Positions 1-9,468 are shown, counted from the stretch's first letter. The stretch is 11,728 nucleotides of DNA from Conidiobolus incongruus B7586 (GCA_000697335.1 JNEM01013085.1:1-11728), one strand, 5' to 3'. Notes: a model not told the origin generated them from the letters alone. Numbers and translations: made by a program.

Positions 1-390
1 ATATATATTTTAATCAATATTATAATTTTACACAGTTTAATATTATGATACTGATTTATTAAATATTAAATTAATTAAGTATAAATGGTCAATTAATAGA
101 TTATTTTTATAATTAAATATTTTTATTTTTTTTTAAAAAAAATTTAAATTAATTTAATTAATTATTTTCAACTTATTTCAATTATAAAATTAGTTTTTAA
201 TATTATATAATAATTAAAATTTAAATCTTAATGAATTAATTTGATAATTAATATTTTATTAAATAATTAATTTTTTATAGTTATTTAAAATTTAGTTAAT
301 TTTGAAAAAAAAATAATTAGTAATTTTAAAACTTTAATAATAAATTTTTTTTATTAAATTCATTTTTCTAATTACTTTAATTTGACAAGT
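1..390. other. AT-rich intergenic DNA, nothing recognised
   Basis: This stretch consists mostly of A/T runs and TTAATT-type strings with frequent stops in all frames. I see no gene, RNA or structured repeat. Confidence 0.7.
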
Positions 391-395
391 ATGAA

Positions 396-404
396 TATAA
401 AAGG
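396..404 (+). promoter_or_regulatory. TATA-box-like site TATAAAAGG
   Basis: This is a close match to the eukaryotic TATA consensus, sitting exactly where the sequence changes from very AT-rich (1-390) to the less AT-rich 420-860 stretch. It would suit a plus-strand transcript starting near 425-435. TATA-like strings are frequent by chance in this background; the GG end and the compositional border are the only extra support. Confidence 0.3.
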
Positions 405-1244
405 AAATAAACTTTTTAGAGCTTAAATAGGGAATCACTAGTGGTAAACAATAGATTACAACAAAATTAAGGGAAATTGAAGGGATTCACCAAATTAGGT
501 GAAAGCTTATTGTGAAAAAAGTAAATATCTCAAATTTGTCACAACTCAATACTTTTGTGAGTGTTATGAGAAAAACTTAGAGACTAGATACTTTTGAAAA
601 TGAAGATAGAAAGATGTGTTTATTAGTTTACTTGTGATAATCTTATATTAGTTTCAATTGTAAATTTTTGTGAATATGAATGCCTTACAAGCAGAAAATG
701 ATGAGTTCAACCAGTTCGAGAAATGAGGTGCCTCCAATGTGACTTCTTGCATTAGCGTGGTAATTAGCGTTTCTTGAGTGATGGACAAGATTATTCTCCA
801 TCAAATATCAACTTTAATTGACTGATAAGAAGTTAATGAGATAAATTAGTTTGGATTACAACTTGTTTGAAAATTGGTATTTTTATCTTAACTATTATCT
901 AACATATAAGTAATTTAATTTGATCTGATAATAAAATCTTAAAATCAATCTCTTGTACAACTAAAACTATAGAATCATTTTTTAAAATAGTAGTAATACC
1001 CAATTGCAAAATATAAATCATTAATTTAAATCTAAGTGATCAGGGTTCTTAAGTAAAATACTCATCAAATTAAAATTTTTTCTAGTTTTATAATTAAAAA
1101 TGAGGTTGTGATATAGTATTGGAGTTATATTTGGGGGCTTTAAAGACAGTTTGTAATTATAAATCTTTGATAAGAGAATTGCATAATTTTCTTAACTTCA
1201 GAGGTCTGGATCAATGGGATATATCTTCATTTGATAATGATTAG
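405..1244 (+). other. Less AT-rich stretch with exon-like pieces, no closed gene
   Basis: Base composition here, especially 420-860 and 1100-1244, is clearly less AT-rich than the flanks and resembles the coding parts of the SAM gene. Two plus-strand pieces are coding-like. One runs from 698 to 727, crosses a possible 40-nt GT-AG intron (728-767), and continues 768-821 to TGA, reading MMSSTSSRNE then RFLSDGQDYSPSNINFN. The other is an open frame at 1104-1244 ending in DQWDISSFDND and TAG, 55 nt from the end of the convergent SAM gene. Upstream exons could not be linked by consistent phases, and a 48-codon minus-strand frame overlaps about 785-640. It may be a spliced gene that I cannot resolve, a decayed gene, or transcribed non-coding DNA. 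No family is recognised. Confidence 0.3.
751..770. repeat. Short direct repeat ATTAGCGT
   Basis: ATTAGCGT occurs at 751-758 and again at 763-770, separated by GGTA. It is unusual for containing CpG in this AT-rich DNA. The second copy overlaps the candidate intron acceptor at 766-767. No function is evident. Confidence 0.6.
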
Positions 1245-1299
1245 ATGAAAAAGTAAATAAACTTTATCTTCGTAACCTTAGTTACCGATGTTGAGGGAT

Positions 1300-2490
1300 T
1301 CAGTTTTTAATGTTCTGGTCCAGAGGAGAAGAAAATTCTGAATCGATCATATCAAATACTTCGTCATTTGCAAATTCCATATATGGATTGGTATATGTAT
1401 GATTGAGATTCTAATAAAAGATAATGAATTATATAAAAATTTAGAAGTTTAAGTTATTTTACATTTTGAGATGAATTTGGACCTGATAAGTTGAAATGAT
1501 TGCCATTTGAAATGTTAAGTGGAGTATAATAATTAGAGACAGGATGGCCAAAGGATTCTTGATATTTATCCTTGATAATGATCGAATTCATAATACCGTT
1601 ATGGGTTTTGGAATCAGTTGGATTGTTATAAGGAAATTTAATTGGCGTTATAGCATTATGCAACAAATTTTTGGAATAATGATTAGATGTAGGGACAAAA
1701 GGGGAATTTTGACTATCTGAAGAAAATGAAGAAGAATTATGATTAGAATAACTTGTCGATGGATTAGTTGAAGAGAAAAGATTTGAAAGCATATCCATTT
1801 GTGGTAGAGCATTTTTAGGCCGAGAATCAGTGTGTAAAGTTGAGGGTCGACTTAATGATTCACTACGGTTATTTATAGACACCTTGTGTGGTTCGAGTGT
1901 TCCTCTAGTTGGAGTTATATTTGTATTTTCTTCGCTTAGTTCTTGTAATTCTGTGCAAGGAGTTTGAACACTGCTAGATTGCCAACCAGTTATATCACAA
2001 GGAGATTGTTGAGAATTATCACATTTTTGAAATGATCTTTGAAACTAATAAACAAGTTAATATGAGTTTTAATCAATTTAAATATAAATATACTGATGAT
2101 GGAATTAGATTAGATTCCTTGCTATTATATAAAGATTCCTGAATTTCAACTATCAAAACGTATTTAGCAATATAAGTTATAATAAAATTGAAATTATTAC
2201 AATATACTATTAGATCTTTAACGAGTTTAGAAATCTTAAATACCGGTCCCCAGGGTCTGACACCTATTTTGTGAATTTTATCTTCATCAAGCAATATGAG
2301 TATTTGACCATCGATCTCTTGCTCTAAGATTGCTATATCAATAAAGTAAATAAATGAAATATACTAAGTTTTCACCTTGAAACACAAGTACTTTATTAAT
2401 ATCGATTGAGTTGAAGAGTAACCAAGTGCAAACATCTTCAGCACTCCAATCGTTAATATCAGTATTTATTAATGTATCAGGAATTTTCAT
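1300..2490 (-). CDS. SAM-domain protein with Ser/Asn-rich tail (spliced)
   Basis: I rebuild this gene from exons 2490-2376, 2332-2208, 2138-2094, 2044-1463 and 1410-1300, giving 325 residues ending in TGA. Introns are GT-AG and 43, 69, 49 and 52 nt long. The ATG at 2490 has an in-frame TAA 27 nt upstream. Residues 13-80 form a SAM domain: DWSAEDVCTWL, then FQAILEQEIDGQILILL, then GVRPWGPVFKISKLVKDLI, the usual helix pattern with the EIDG and G-to-K/I core. The first intron splits the domain, and the reading frame joins exactly across it. The rest is Ser/Asn/Thr/Pro-rich and probably disordered, with an acidic-hydrophobic end around NDEVFDMIDSEF. The 69-nt intron (2139-2207) has no stop and is a multiple of three; if retained the protein has 348 residues. 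SAM domains mediate protein or RNA binding in signalling and transcription, and no catalytic domain follows. The specific role is unknown. Confidence 0.82.
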
Positions 2491-2713
2491 AATTATAAAT
2501 TTACAAATATTAAATTAATGAAATTAAAATACAAGAAAGAGTTTAAAAATGTTGTTTAAAAGTGACTGTCAAATTTAATGAAAATAAATTTTATTTTATT
2601 AATTATGGGTTTAAATAATTCATTTTATTCATTTTTTTTATTTTCAAATAATAATTTAAATTATATTACTTTCAGATAAAATAGCTAAAAATTATTAATT
2701 AATTTAATCAAAG

Positions 2714-2742
2714 TAAAAAAATATTTTCAAAATATTTTTTTA
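2714..2742. repeat. Perfect inverted repeat, 14-bp arms
   Basis: TAAAAAAATATTTT (2714-2727) is exactly complementary to 2729-2742 around a single central C. It lies about 220 bp beyond the SAM gene start, in very AT-rich DNA. The arms are pure A/T, so slippage and composition make such a palindrome easier to form by chance. No ORF overlaps it. Confidence 0.7.
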
Positions 2743-2943
2743 ATTTTAGTAGTCATTGATATATATATATATAAGATGATTTCAAATATTATAAATTCAA
2801 AAAGAATTGGAATATAGTTTATTGATTATAATATTAATAATAAATTCTTAGCCTTTTGATTGAAAAAAGTGTAATAATAAATAAATTTTTTTTTAATTTT
2901 GATATATTTCTTAAAAAATTTTTAAATTTTATTATGATTCGTA

Positions 2944-2972
2944 ATGATCGATATTTAAAATATATCGATCAT
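2944..2972. repeat. Inverted repeat with CGATC-containing 11-bp arms
   Basis: ATGATCGATAT (2944-2954) pairs perfectly with 2962-2972 around the 7-nt loop TTAAAAT. Unlike other palindromes here, its arms contain G/C-bearing TGATCGAT, so chance is less likely. It could extrude as a cruciform, bind a dimeric protein or form an RNA hairpin. It stands alone in an intergenic stretch with no gene nearby except the SAM gene about 450 bp away. Confidence 0.75.
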
Positions 2973-4092
2973 CATTGAACACTCTAAATTAAAGAATAGT
3001 TTAATATATAAGAAAATTGAATAAGTGCATTTTGCGCGATTATTCACCAATTAATAAGCATGATTATGTATATTTATTATAACTGAAATATTATTAACAA
3101 AGATATTCAAAATTAATTCAAAGTTTTATAATTATAATAATTAATTGAATATATTTTAAATTAAATACAAATTGGAGAATGATAGTAATTTGAAAAACAG
3201 ATATTTAAACTCATTAATTGTATAATATGTGTTATAATTATTATTAGATATAATATTAAAATAAATTTATGTAATTGATTAAAATTACAACTTTTATTTA
3301 TATGATATGATGATATATTTTTCCGCAATTAGATAAAAATTTAATTTTGCATAAAACAAATATTATATAATAAATTATATTGTATTATTGATGACTATAT
3401 TAAATACTTTATTTGAATTATACTTGATTATTTTTATTTTTATAATATATAATTTTGCAAAGAATATTATAGTAGCTTTAAATATACAATTTATCAATTT
3501 AATTAACCCTATAATTGATAATTTTAATAACTTTCTAAATAATAATTTATATCAATTTATTTTTAAATTTAATATGTCAACTTTAAATTGTTAATCATAC
3601 TAATATAACGAATATTTTATCACTAATCAGGCAAAATATCACAATAATTTAATCAATTAATTTAAATTATAAATTAAATATATTATAAAAAAATTTTTTT
3701 TTAAAAATATATAATTTTGACTTTTAAAAATTGAGTAATTTTAATTAAATTTTATATTAAATTATTTTAAAAAATAATTAAAAAAATTTTTTTTATTTGA
3801 ATGATAATTATTATTATTAAAGTCAAATAAATTAAATTCCAATAAATTTAATTTCAATCACTAATATATTTAATATTAATATTATTGATTTGAGTAAATC
3901 TAAATAAGCTATAACAAATTTTGAGGTGGAATTAATTTTAATATAAAGTTATTTTATTTCATTTTTTGTTTTAAGTATATAACATATTATTATACTAGTT
4001 ATGATATTAATATATTAGAATTTTTTAATATTTAAATATTTCTCATTAAGAACTATAATTTAATATTATACTAACTTGAGTTGGGAAAGCCG

Positions 4093-4402
4093 TGTTCGGA
4101 TCAATTTAAATACAAGAGAGAGATCTGGGGAATCCCAGATAACTGTTATGGAGAGAGGGAGTTTATTGGTTTGAGGTAGATAGCTGAGTGAACCCAGATC
4201 AAGCTCGTCACTTTGAGAATAGTCCTAATCCGGGTTTTATATAGAGTGAACAGGGTAAAGAGATTTATGAGGTTTTCCGGTGGCTTTTATCATCAGCCAA
4301 TTAAAGGATAGAGCAGAAGCGACTGATCACGTGATGAGAAATTCCTTATATTTAGTTTACATAAGCATATTAAGCAAGAGATGAGTTTGCAGACTTGTGA
4401 CA
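4093..4402 (-). mobile_element. Solo-LTR-like remnant of an LTR retroelement
   Basis: A 310-bp GC-richer island with sharp borders begins TGTT and ends GACA (plus strand), the TG...CA ends usual for LTRs. Read on the minus strand its parts fall in U3-R-U5 order: a CACGTG palindrome (4326-4335), a CCAAT box (complement at 4297-4301), TATATAAAA (4243-4235), then AATAAA (4167-4162) about 70 nt downstream of the TATA box. A small stem (ATCTGGG with CCCAGAT) lies near the U5 side. No second LTR, primer-binding site or internal region is visible, so it looks like a solo LTR left after recombination. No matching target-site duplication is seen at these exact ends, so the borders are approximate and the insertion probably old. 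Superfamily is not assignable. It could instead be an isolated promoter of an unrecognised transcript. Confidence 0.5.
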
Positions 4403-4424
4403 ATATTTTCAATTTGAAAATATT
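4402..4424. repeat. Perfect palindrome at the edge of the GC-richer island
   Basis: AATATTTTCAA (4402-4412) pairs exactly with TTGAAAATATT (4414-4424) around a single T. It begins on the last base of the LTR-like island, so it marks the change from the GC-richer island to AT-rich DNA. It may have been an insertion target or may be coincidental. Confidence 0.65.
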
Positions 4425-5698
4425 AAATTGAATTGAATTCAAAAATATGATAAAAATCAAAGCATCTTATTATTACTAATAATTTAGTTATTAAATATAG
4501 GTGATTTAGAGAATTAATCAAATTGGTTTAGATCCATTATTTAGTTATTAAGAATTCTGAAAATAAATTTTCAATATATACTTCAAATTTAATTTTTTTA
4601 TAATTAATTTATTATTAATTATAGTTTTAGTTTGACCATATCAGCTTTATATATAAAATTATATCTGATATAAATGTATATTTTGGAGTGATATATTTAG
4701 ATTGGAATTAGTCATTTGAATTTATTTTAATCTTTAATATGTTATATGTATTATTAAATTCTAATTATATAATATGAAGTTTCTGAAAATATTTTTTAAT
4801 TGTATTTGTAAATTATATTAATATAAATTAGTTTGGTTCTGTTTTTAAAAAATTTAAAATATATTAAAATTAATTAATTCAATATATGAAATTATTGAGA
4901 CAATTTATATCTTCATATAAAATAATTCTATAACACTTCAATTCATCTCATTTGACTTATTAGGTCCTTAATCCTGACCTTAATTTACAAGAAACTTTAA
5001 TTATTCTCTTACCTTGCATAGTTTTTATTAAATTTGACTGAAAAATTATTTTGATTATATTGAATATAAAACGATTGATAGAAATTGAATAAAATTTCAT
5101 TTACGTAAATAATTTATATTTAGTCACATGTCAGTCCTTTTGATTTATTAATTCCAATACTTTTTTTTTATTTTTTCTCTCTTTATATCATACATAATAG
5201 TTTTTTCTATAATTGACTTTAATGATTAATTTAATAATACTCTTATTCTTTGTGATAATATATTGATTTTGAGTTCTATTGTTTGATGTTATTCATATTT
5301 ATAATTTAGTATTATCAATATATTAAACAAATCTTATTATACTCAATTTCTTTAAAAAAATTATAAAAGACATATTAATTAGAATAAAACTTTTTTTATA
5401 TTAATTATATGGTCACTAATTCAAAATTATATATTTAAATTATATAGGATATAATATGATTTTTATATAATATCAATTTATTATTATTAAAACATTTTCA
5501 AATTTCTAATATAAAATAAATGCTGTTGTTTATTTAATTTTTATAAATTAATATTTTGATACTCTCCATATATAATTCAGTTATATTTAATTTTCAACTT
5601 TTTTTAAAATCTTTTATATCCCTAAATTTATAAAATACAAAATTAATTTAAGTAAATTATTATATTAGTTAATCAAATATGATTTGTTTTTCTTTTTA

Positions 5699-5734
<36 letters not shown>

Positions 5735-6827
5735 TATATTAATCATTATTAATGATATATGATTAAAGATAATTTCTTTTACTTCTTACTTGAATTTGAT
5801 ATTATTCACTTCCCAATTTTTTAAATAATCAATAAATTATTTTTATATATATTTGGAATATAGATTATTTTTGGTCAATCAGACTCTTTTCAAATTATAT
5901 ATGATATTTATTAGTATTTTAATTTTGTTTATATATAATCTATATATTGATCATTTTAATTAAATATACTACTTATATTTAAAGTATATATTACTATCTT
6001 AATAAAGTGAATTAATATTTAAAGTGTGTATATTTTTTTCAAAAGTCGAAAAATAAAAAAATCATTTATAATAAAATGAAATAAAAAATAAAAAATTAAT
6101 GAAAAGTTAAATTTAATTAATAGTAAAAAAAATCTTAAACTTTAATTTTTAATAAACAAAAAAAACTATTTCTTTTAACTATTAAAAGTTTATTAAAAAT
6201 ATGGCAAATAGATATTAATAAAAAAGGAAAGTATTAATTTCATATTATATATGTATATATATATATTTTAAATTATATATTAAAATTTTTATTTATTTTC
6301 AATTATAATAATATATTATTATATTAATTATTTAAAAAAAATTCAATTAATTTTAATTATTATTTTATCATTTGAATATAATATTTGTATATTTTTTGTT
6401 CTTTCAATAAAAATTAATTAATTAATTGTAATTAATTATAATTGAATAATTTTTTCGTAGGAGCCAGTAAATTTACCTATATTAAGTAATTTTGTGAATT
6501 TTGAAATAAATTGTGATCATATTATATTATTTTTATCAAATTATTTATTGTTTAGGTACTTAATTAAATGATTAAATTAATATTTATACGAATTAAATTA
6601 ATAATTATTTAATATATATATATATATATAATCTCAATTTGTTTGTATTATTTTCATATGTATTATATAAAATTTAAAATTTATTAGAATATTTTGAATA
6701 TTAATTTGAAATGTTGATAAAAAAATTGCTTAAATTTATGATTTACTACTATTAAATAATATGGAAGTAAATAAAATTTGAAAAATATTGATCAATTAAA
6801 AATTATAAACTAAATCACTTATAAATT
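4425..6827. other. AT-rich intergenic DNA between the LTR-like island and PMT1 3' end
   Basis: About 2.4 kb is dominated by A/T runs, TA microsatellites and TTAATTAA-type strings. A slightly less AT-rich patch at about 4930-5030 gives no sustained frame. No coding region, RNA gene or mobile element is supported. Confidence 0.65.
5704..5730. repeat. (TA)n microsatellite
   Basis: There are thirteen and a half uninterrupted TA units, the longest simple repeat in the window. Shorter AT runs occur near 2760-2773, 6250-6266, 6612-6630 and 11541-11551. They are typical of very AT-rich intergenic DNA. Confidence 0.9.
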
Positions 6828-6833
6828 TTTATT
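6828..6833 (-). promoter_or_regulatory. Candidate polyadenylation signal of the PMT1-like gene
   Basis: The minus strand reads AATAAA here, about 60 nt past the TAG stop at 6895-6893. The spacing suits a eukaryotic 3' UTR. The hexamer is common by chance in DNA this AT-rich, so position is the only real support. Confidence 0.4.
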
Positions 6834-6892
6834 ATGTTGAACTAACAAAATAATATTAATATTAATAGTTGTAAATAACTTCGGATATCCCG

Positions 6893-9356
6893 CTAATTAG
6901 GTGGCTTATTACAATCAAAATCCCAGTTGCTGAGGAATTGAGCAGCTTTACACTTGGCCTTAGTCCATTGGAGACCATAAGCAATGGGTGAAAATTTCAA
7001 AAAGATATAGATAGCAATAAGGGAGAAGAAAATGACGAGACCCATTCTGGTTTGAGGATTGAGACGCTTGGTGAGAGTATCAAAAGTGAAAGCGAACATA
7101 AGGATGGCAAAGTACAGGGCTGGGAAATAATGATGGAGGAAGAGTTGACGCTTCATGAGGAAGAAGGGAAGGTAGTGGAGGAGCCAGCCACTAGTCAAGA
7201 AACCACCCCAATTGAAGTAGTACTCCTGAAGTTGGTGGGAGACTGTACGTATTTGACGTTTTTCGAGAATGATGAGCACACCTTGGATGGCGAAGAATGA
7301 TACAATGGAGAGAGTGGCCAAGTACCAGATGAAGATATTGCCGATGAGGTACACTTGCTTGTTGTCCATGGACCAGAAGGAGATACCACGTTTCAAAACA
7401 GGCCAAGCGCTGGGACGAGAGTCAAAGGGATGGGAGCTTGTCAAATCCGCATTGGAAGTCCACATACGGATGTTTAATTCGATAAACTTTTGGAAGAATG
7501 AGAGCTTGCCGTAAGTGACTTTATCATTGGTATCAGTGATATTGGGATGTTCGTTCTTTTCAATGTACCAAATAGTCTTGGGTACCTTAGCTTCTCTCAT
7601 ACAAAGAACTTCAGCTTGACCGAAGCCCCAGTCTGGAAGCTTCTTATTCTTAGAGTATAAGTAGCAACCGGTACCAGGATGCTTAAGTCTGAATTTAGTA
7701 TACACAGCTTGAACAATTTCAGAGCTCCTAGAATCGCGGGAGTCGCCCTCAACAATTTCAACAATCCAGTGGTCATTGTGATCACCATCAAAGCCTTCGA
7801 AACCATAACCAGTGACTTCGTTGATGTAGTCTTTATCGGTGGTGCCAGGGCGTTCGTTGTGGGAGTGGAGACGCTTCTTGGTGGCAACATGTTCGAGACG
7901 AATAGTATCTCCATTCTTGATGTGAATGATGCCTTCAGGGATAGTAGTGTTAATTTTGCTTTCGGCAGTCAAAGGGTGTTTGATTTCCCACCAGTTGTTA
8001 TCATCGCGGAAGGGATAAAGAGTAATCTGTTGTTGCTTAGTACCACCAGGGTAGTTGCTGGGGTGACTGTGAAGGAACCCACCGCGAGTGTTCAAATGAT
8101 TAATGTAGACTTTGGAGCCAAAAGCAATTTCCTTGTTGAAACCTTCGAAAGGATTGTGGTTCATAGTGTTTTGGTATTCCATACTCATGACTTCAGCAGC
8201 TTTGCTATAGTTGTTCAATACTTCGAATTGGATATAGAAGGTGAACATATAAATGGCGATAGGAACAACAATCAAAGCGATAGCTCTAGCAATAAAGTGC
8301 TTGCCCAAATTACTCTAAATCAATAAATTAATATTAAAATAAATAATATTAATAATAAATTATAAAGTGTATTACCATGGTAACTTTAGGATTAATCAAC
8401 ATTTCCCAAAGGTTTTTAACAGTAGAGAATCCAATTAAAGCAATAGTGAATAATCCAACCCACTTACAACTAAAAATTAATCGATTAAAATTACATTATA
8501 TTGGTGTTTAAATTTAATAGTTACCTAACAACTAAACCCAAACTTACACCAGTCAAAATCAAATACTGCCACCACTTGGATGTGAAGGGAGCATCTTGAT
8601 AATTATGGAATCGAGTCCAAGCTAAAACAGTTGTACCAGTAAAGAGGATGAGAGGAGCGTCCAAAAAGATATAGCGTGATTGAGTAACCAAACCATTTTC
8701 TAAATAATATAATTAGATGACAAGTAATATAGTTTAATTAATTCTGATTACCGAATAAAACGAAAATAGAAGCCAAAAGGGATGATTCCGTAGTCATACC
8801 AGCGTATCTCATAGTCAAATAGGAGCAAGGTACTAATAAAAGACCAAATAAAGCCATAAATCCTCTCATAGCGACATAAGGAGCGTTAGTACCGGCGTAA
8901 GCCCTAAAGTAAACATCACCAAGTCAATACAAATTAGAATAATTTGATTATCAATAGCTTACAATCCAATTTCCTTAAAGTCAAAATCGCCTTCAAAACC
9001 CCACAACCAGCCCACTAAAGCGATCAACATCTTAGCGAGTGGAGGATGAACATCGAAAAAGAATTCTCTCTTCAAATATTTACTAGCGAACCCACCGAAA
9101 TGAACTTCATCAAACCTACAACAAATTAGTAAAAAATTATCAAACAAAATTAAAAAGACTCTTACACTACTGAGTTAGGCTGAGTCAATCTAAAAAATCT
9201 AACCACGAAACCAACAGTTACAACGATAGTTAAGAGATACCAATCTCGAGTGGTGAGACCAGGCAACTGTTGACGTGTTCCCTTATCATACTTGTACTTT
9301 TCGTCGTCGTAGTCAATTTGATTAGATTTGGTTTTCTTCTTGTTGTCTGACCCCAT
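6893..9356 (-). CDS. PMT1: Dolichyl-phosphate-mannose--protein mannosyltransferase, PMT1-like (six exons)
   Basis: This ER-membrane GT39 enzyme transfers mannose from dolichyl-phosphate-mannose to Ser/Thr of secretory proteins. I place exons at 9356-9166, 9115-8963, 8903-8752, 8699-8525, 8469-8376 and 8314-6893; every junction is GT-AG, phases match, and the product is 728 residues. The start is the ATG at 9356: the frame is closed upstream by a TAG at 9458 with no earlier ATG, and an A sits at -3. The first membrane segment is about residues 37-54. The catalytic Asp-Glu pair is D66-E67 in SVVFDEVHFGGFASKY, followed by DVHPPLAKML (85-94). Arginines required in yeast Pmt1 (R64, R138) correspond to R53 and R128. 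ENGLVTQSRYIFLDAP starts at 166. The MIR domain (about 320-510) has LHSH at 336 and 404. The C-terminal membrane block (about 525-725) includes FLMKRQLFLHHYFPALYF. The PMT1 assignment rests on GDFDF, LHSHPSNYP and the SNWDFDCN end. Yeast Pmt1 has a longer C-terminal tail. Introns all lie in the first third. The family call is firm, the subfamily likely. Confidence 0.96.
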
Positions 9357-9436
9357 CTTTTTGTAATTCAAGATATTGGATTGAGTAGTTAAGAAGTAAA
9401 CTAAAGAAATGATGTTATTAATGAGAATAAATACGA

Positions 9437-9468
9437 AATCTAAATTTAGGAGTAGCTAAATTTAGATT
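9437..9468. repeat. Perfect 13-bp inverted repeat upstream of the PMT1-like gene
   Basis: AATCTAAATTTAG (9437-9449) and its exact reverse complement (9456-9468) flank a 6-nt spacer GAGTAG. Each arm contains the self-complementary decamer CTAAATTTAG, so the site is also two direct copies of a palindrome set 16 bp apart. It lies 81-112 bp ahead of the PMT1-like start codon, where an upstream element or 5' UTR would be expected. It could be a paired binding site for a dimeric regulator or a 5' UTR hairpin. The repeat is seen directly; the function is inferred. Confidence 0.75.

Larger units (their letters stand above)
2500..4080. other. AT-rich intergenic DNA between the SAM gene and the LTR-like island
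   Basis: Apart from the two inverted repeats at 2714 and 2944, I see only A/T runs. An open frame of 67 codons from the ATG at 3391 reads as a hydrophobic Ile/Phe/Asn/Leu peptide, as random A/T sequence would, and I do not accept it as a gene. No tRNA or other RNA gene is evident. Confidence 0.6.

Noticed and set aside
486-503. Small hairpin TTCACC / GGTGAA with a 6-nt loop
   Set aside because: A 6-bp stem is easily found by chance and has no clear neighbour or conserved context.
640-785. 48-codon minus-strand frame containing LEAPHFSNWLNSSF
   Set aside because: It overlaps the equally plausible plus-strand pieces at 698-821; all three frames are fairly open because the patch is less AT-rich, so neither strand can be preferred.
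899-1021. 40-codon minus-strand ORF starting at an ATG
   Set aside because: Its length is at chance level for this composition and it cannot be joined to neighbouring exons with consistent phase or good splice sites.
3391-3594. 67-codon plus-strand open frame encoding a hydrophobic peptide
   Set aside because: Residues are almost all Ile, Leu, Phe, Asn and Tyr, as expected from random A/T codons; length is within chance for several kb of this composition, and no domain or flanking signal supports it.
4180-4210. B-box-like GGTTCACTC on the minus strand, suggesting a tRNA or tRNA-derived SINE
   Set aside because: No matching A box or cloverleaf arms lie at the right distance upstream; the LTR-like reading explains the region better.
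7679-8326. 215-codon plus-strand open frame opposite the PMT1-like gene
   Set aside because: It is antisense to the conserved last PMT1 exon; its openness follows from that exon's codon use, and the translation shows no family features. Other frames at 7052-7914 are shadows of the same exon.
9357-9371. Upstream in-frame TTG as an alternative PMT1 start
   Set aside because: The ATG at 9356 has a good context and gives the expected N-terminal length; a non-ATG start is unnecessary.
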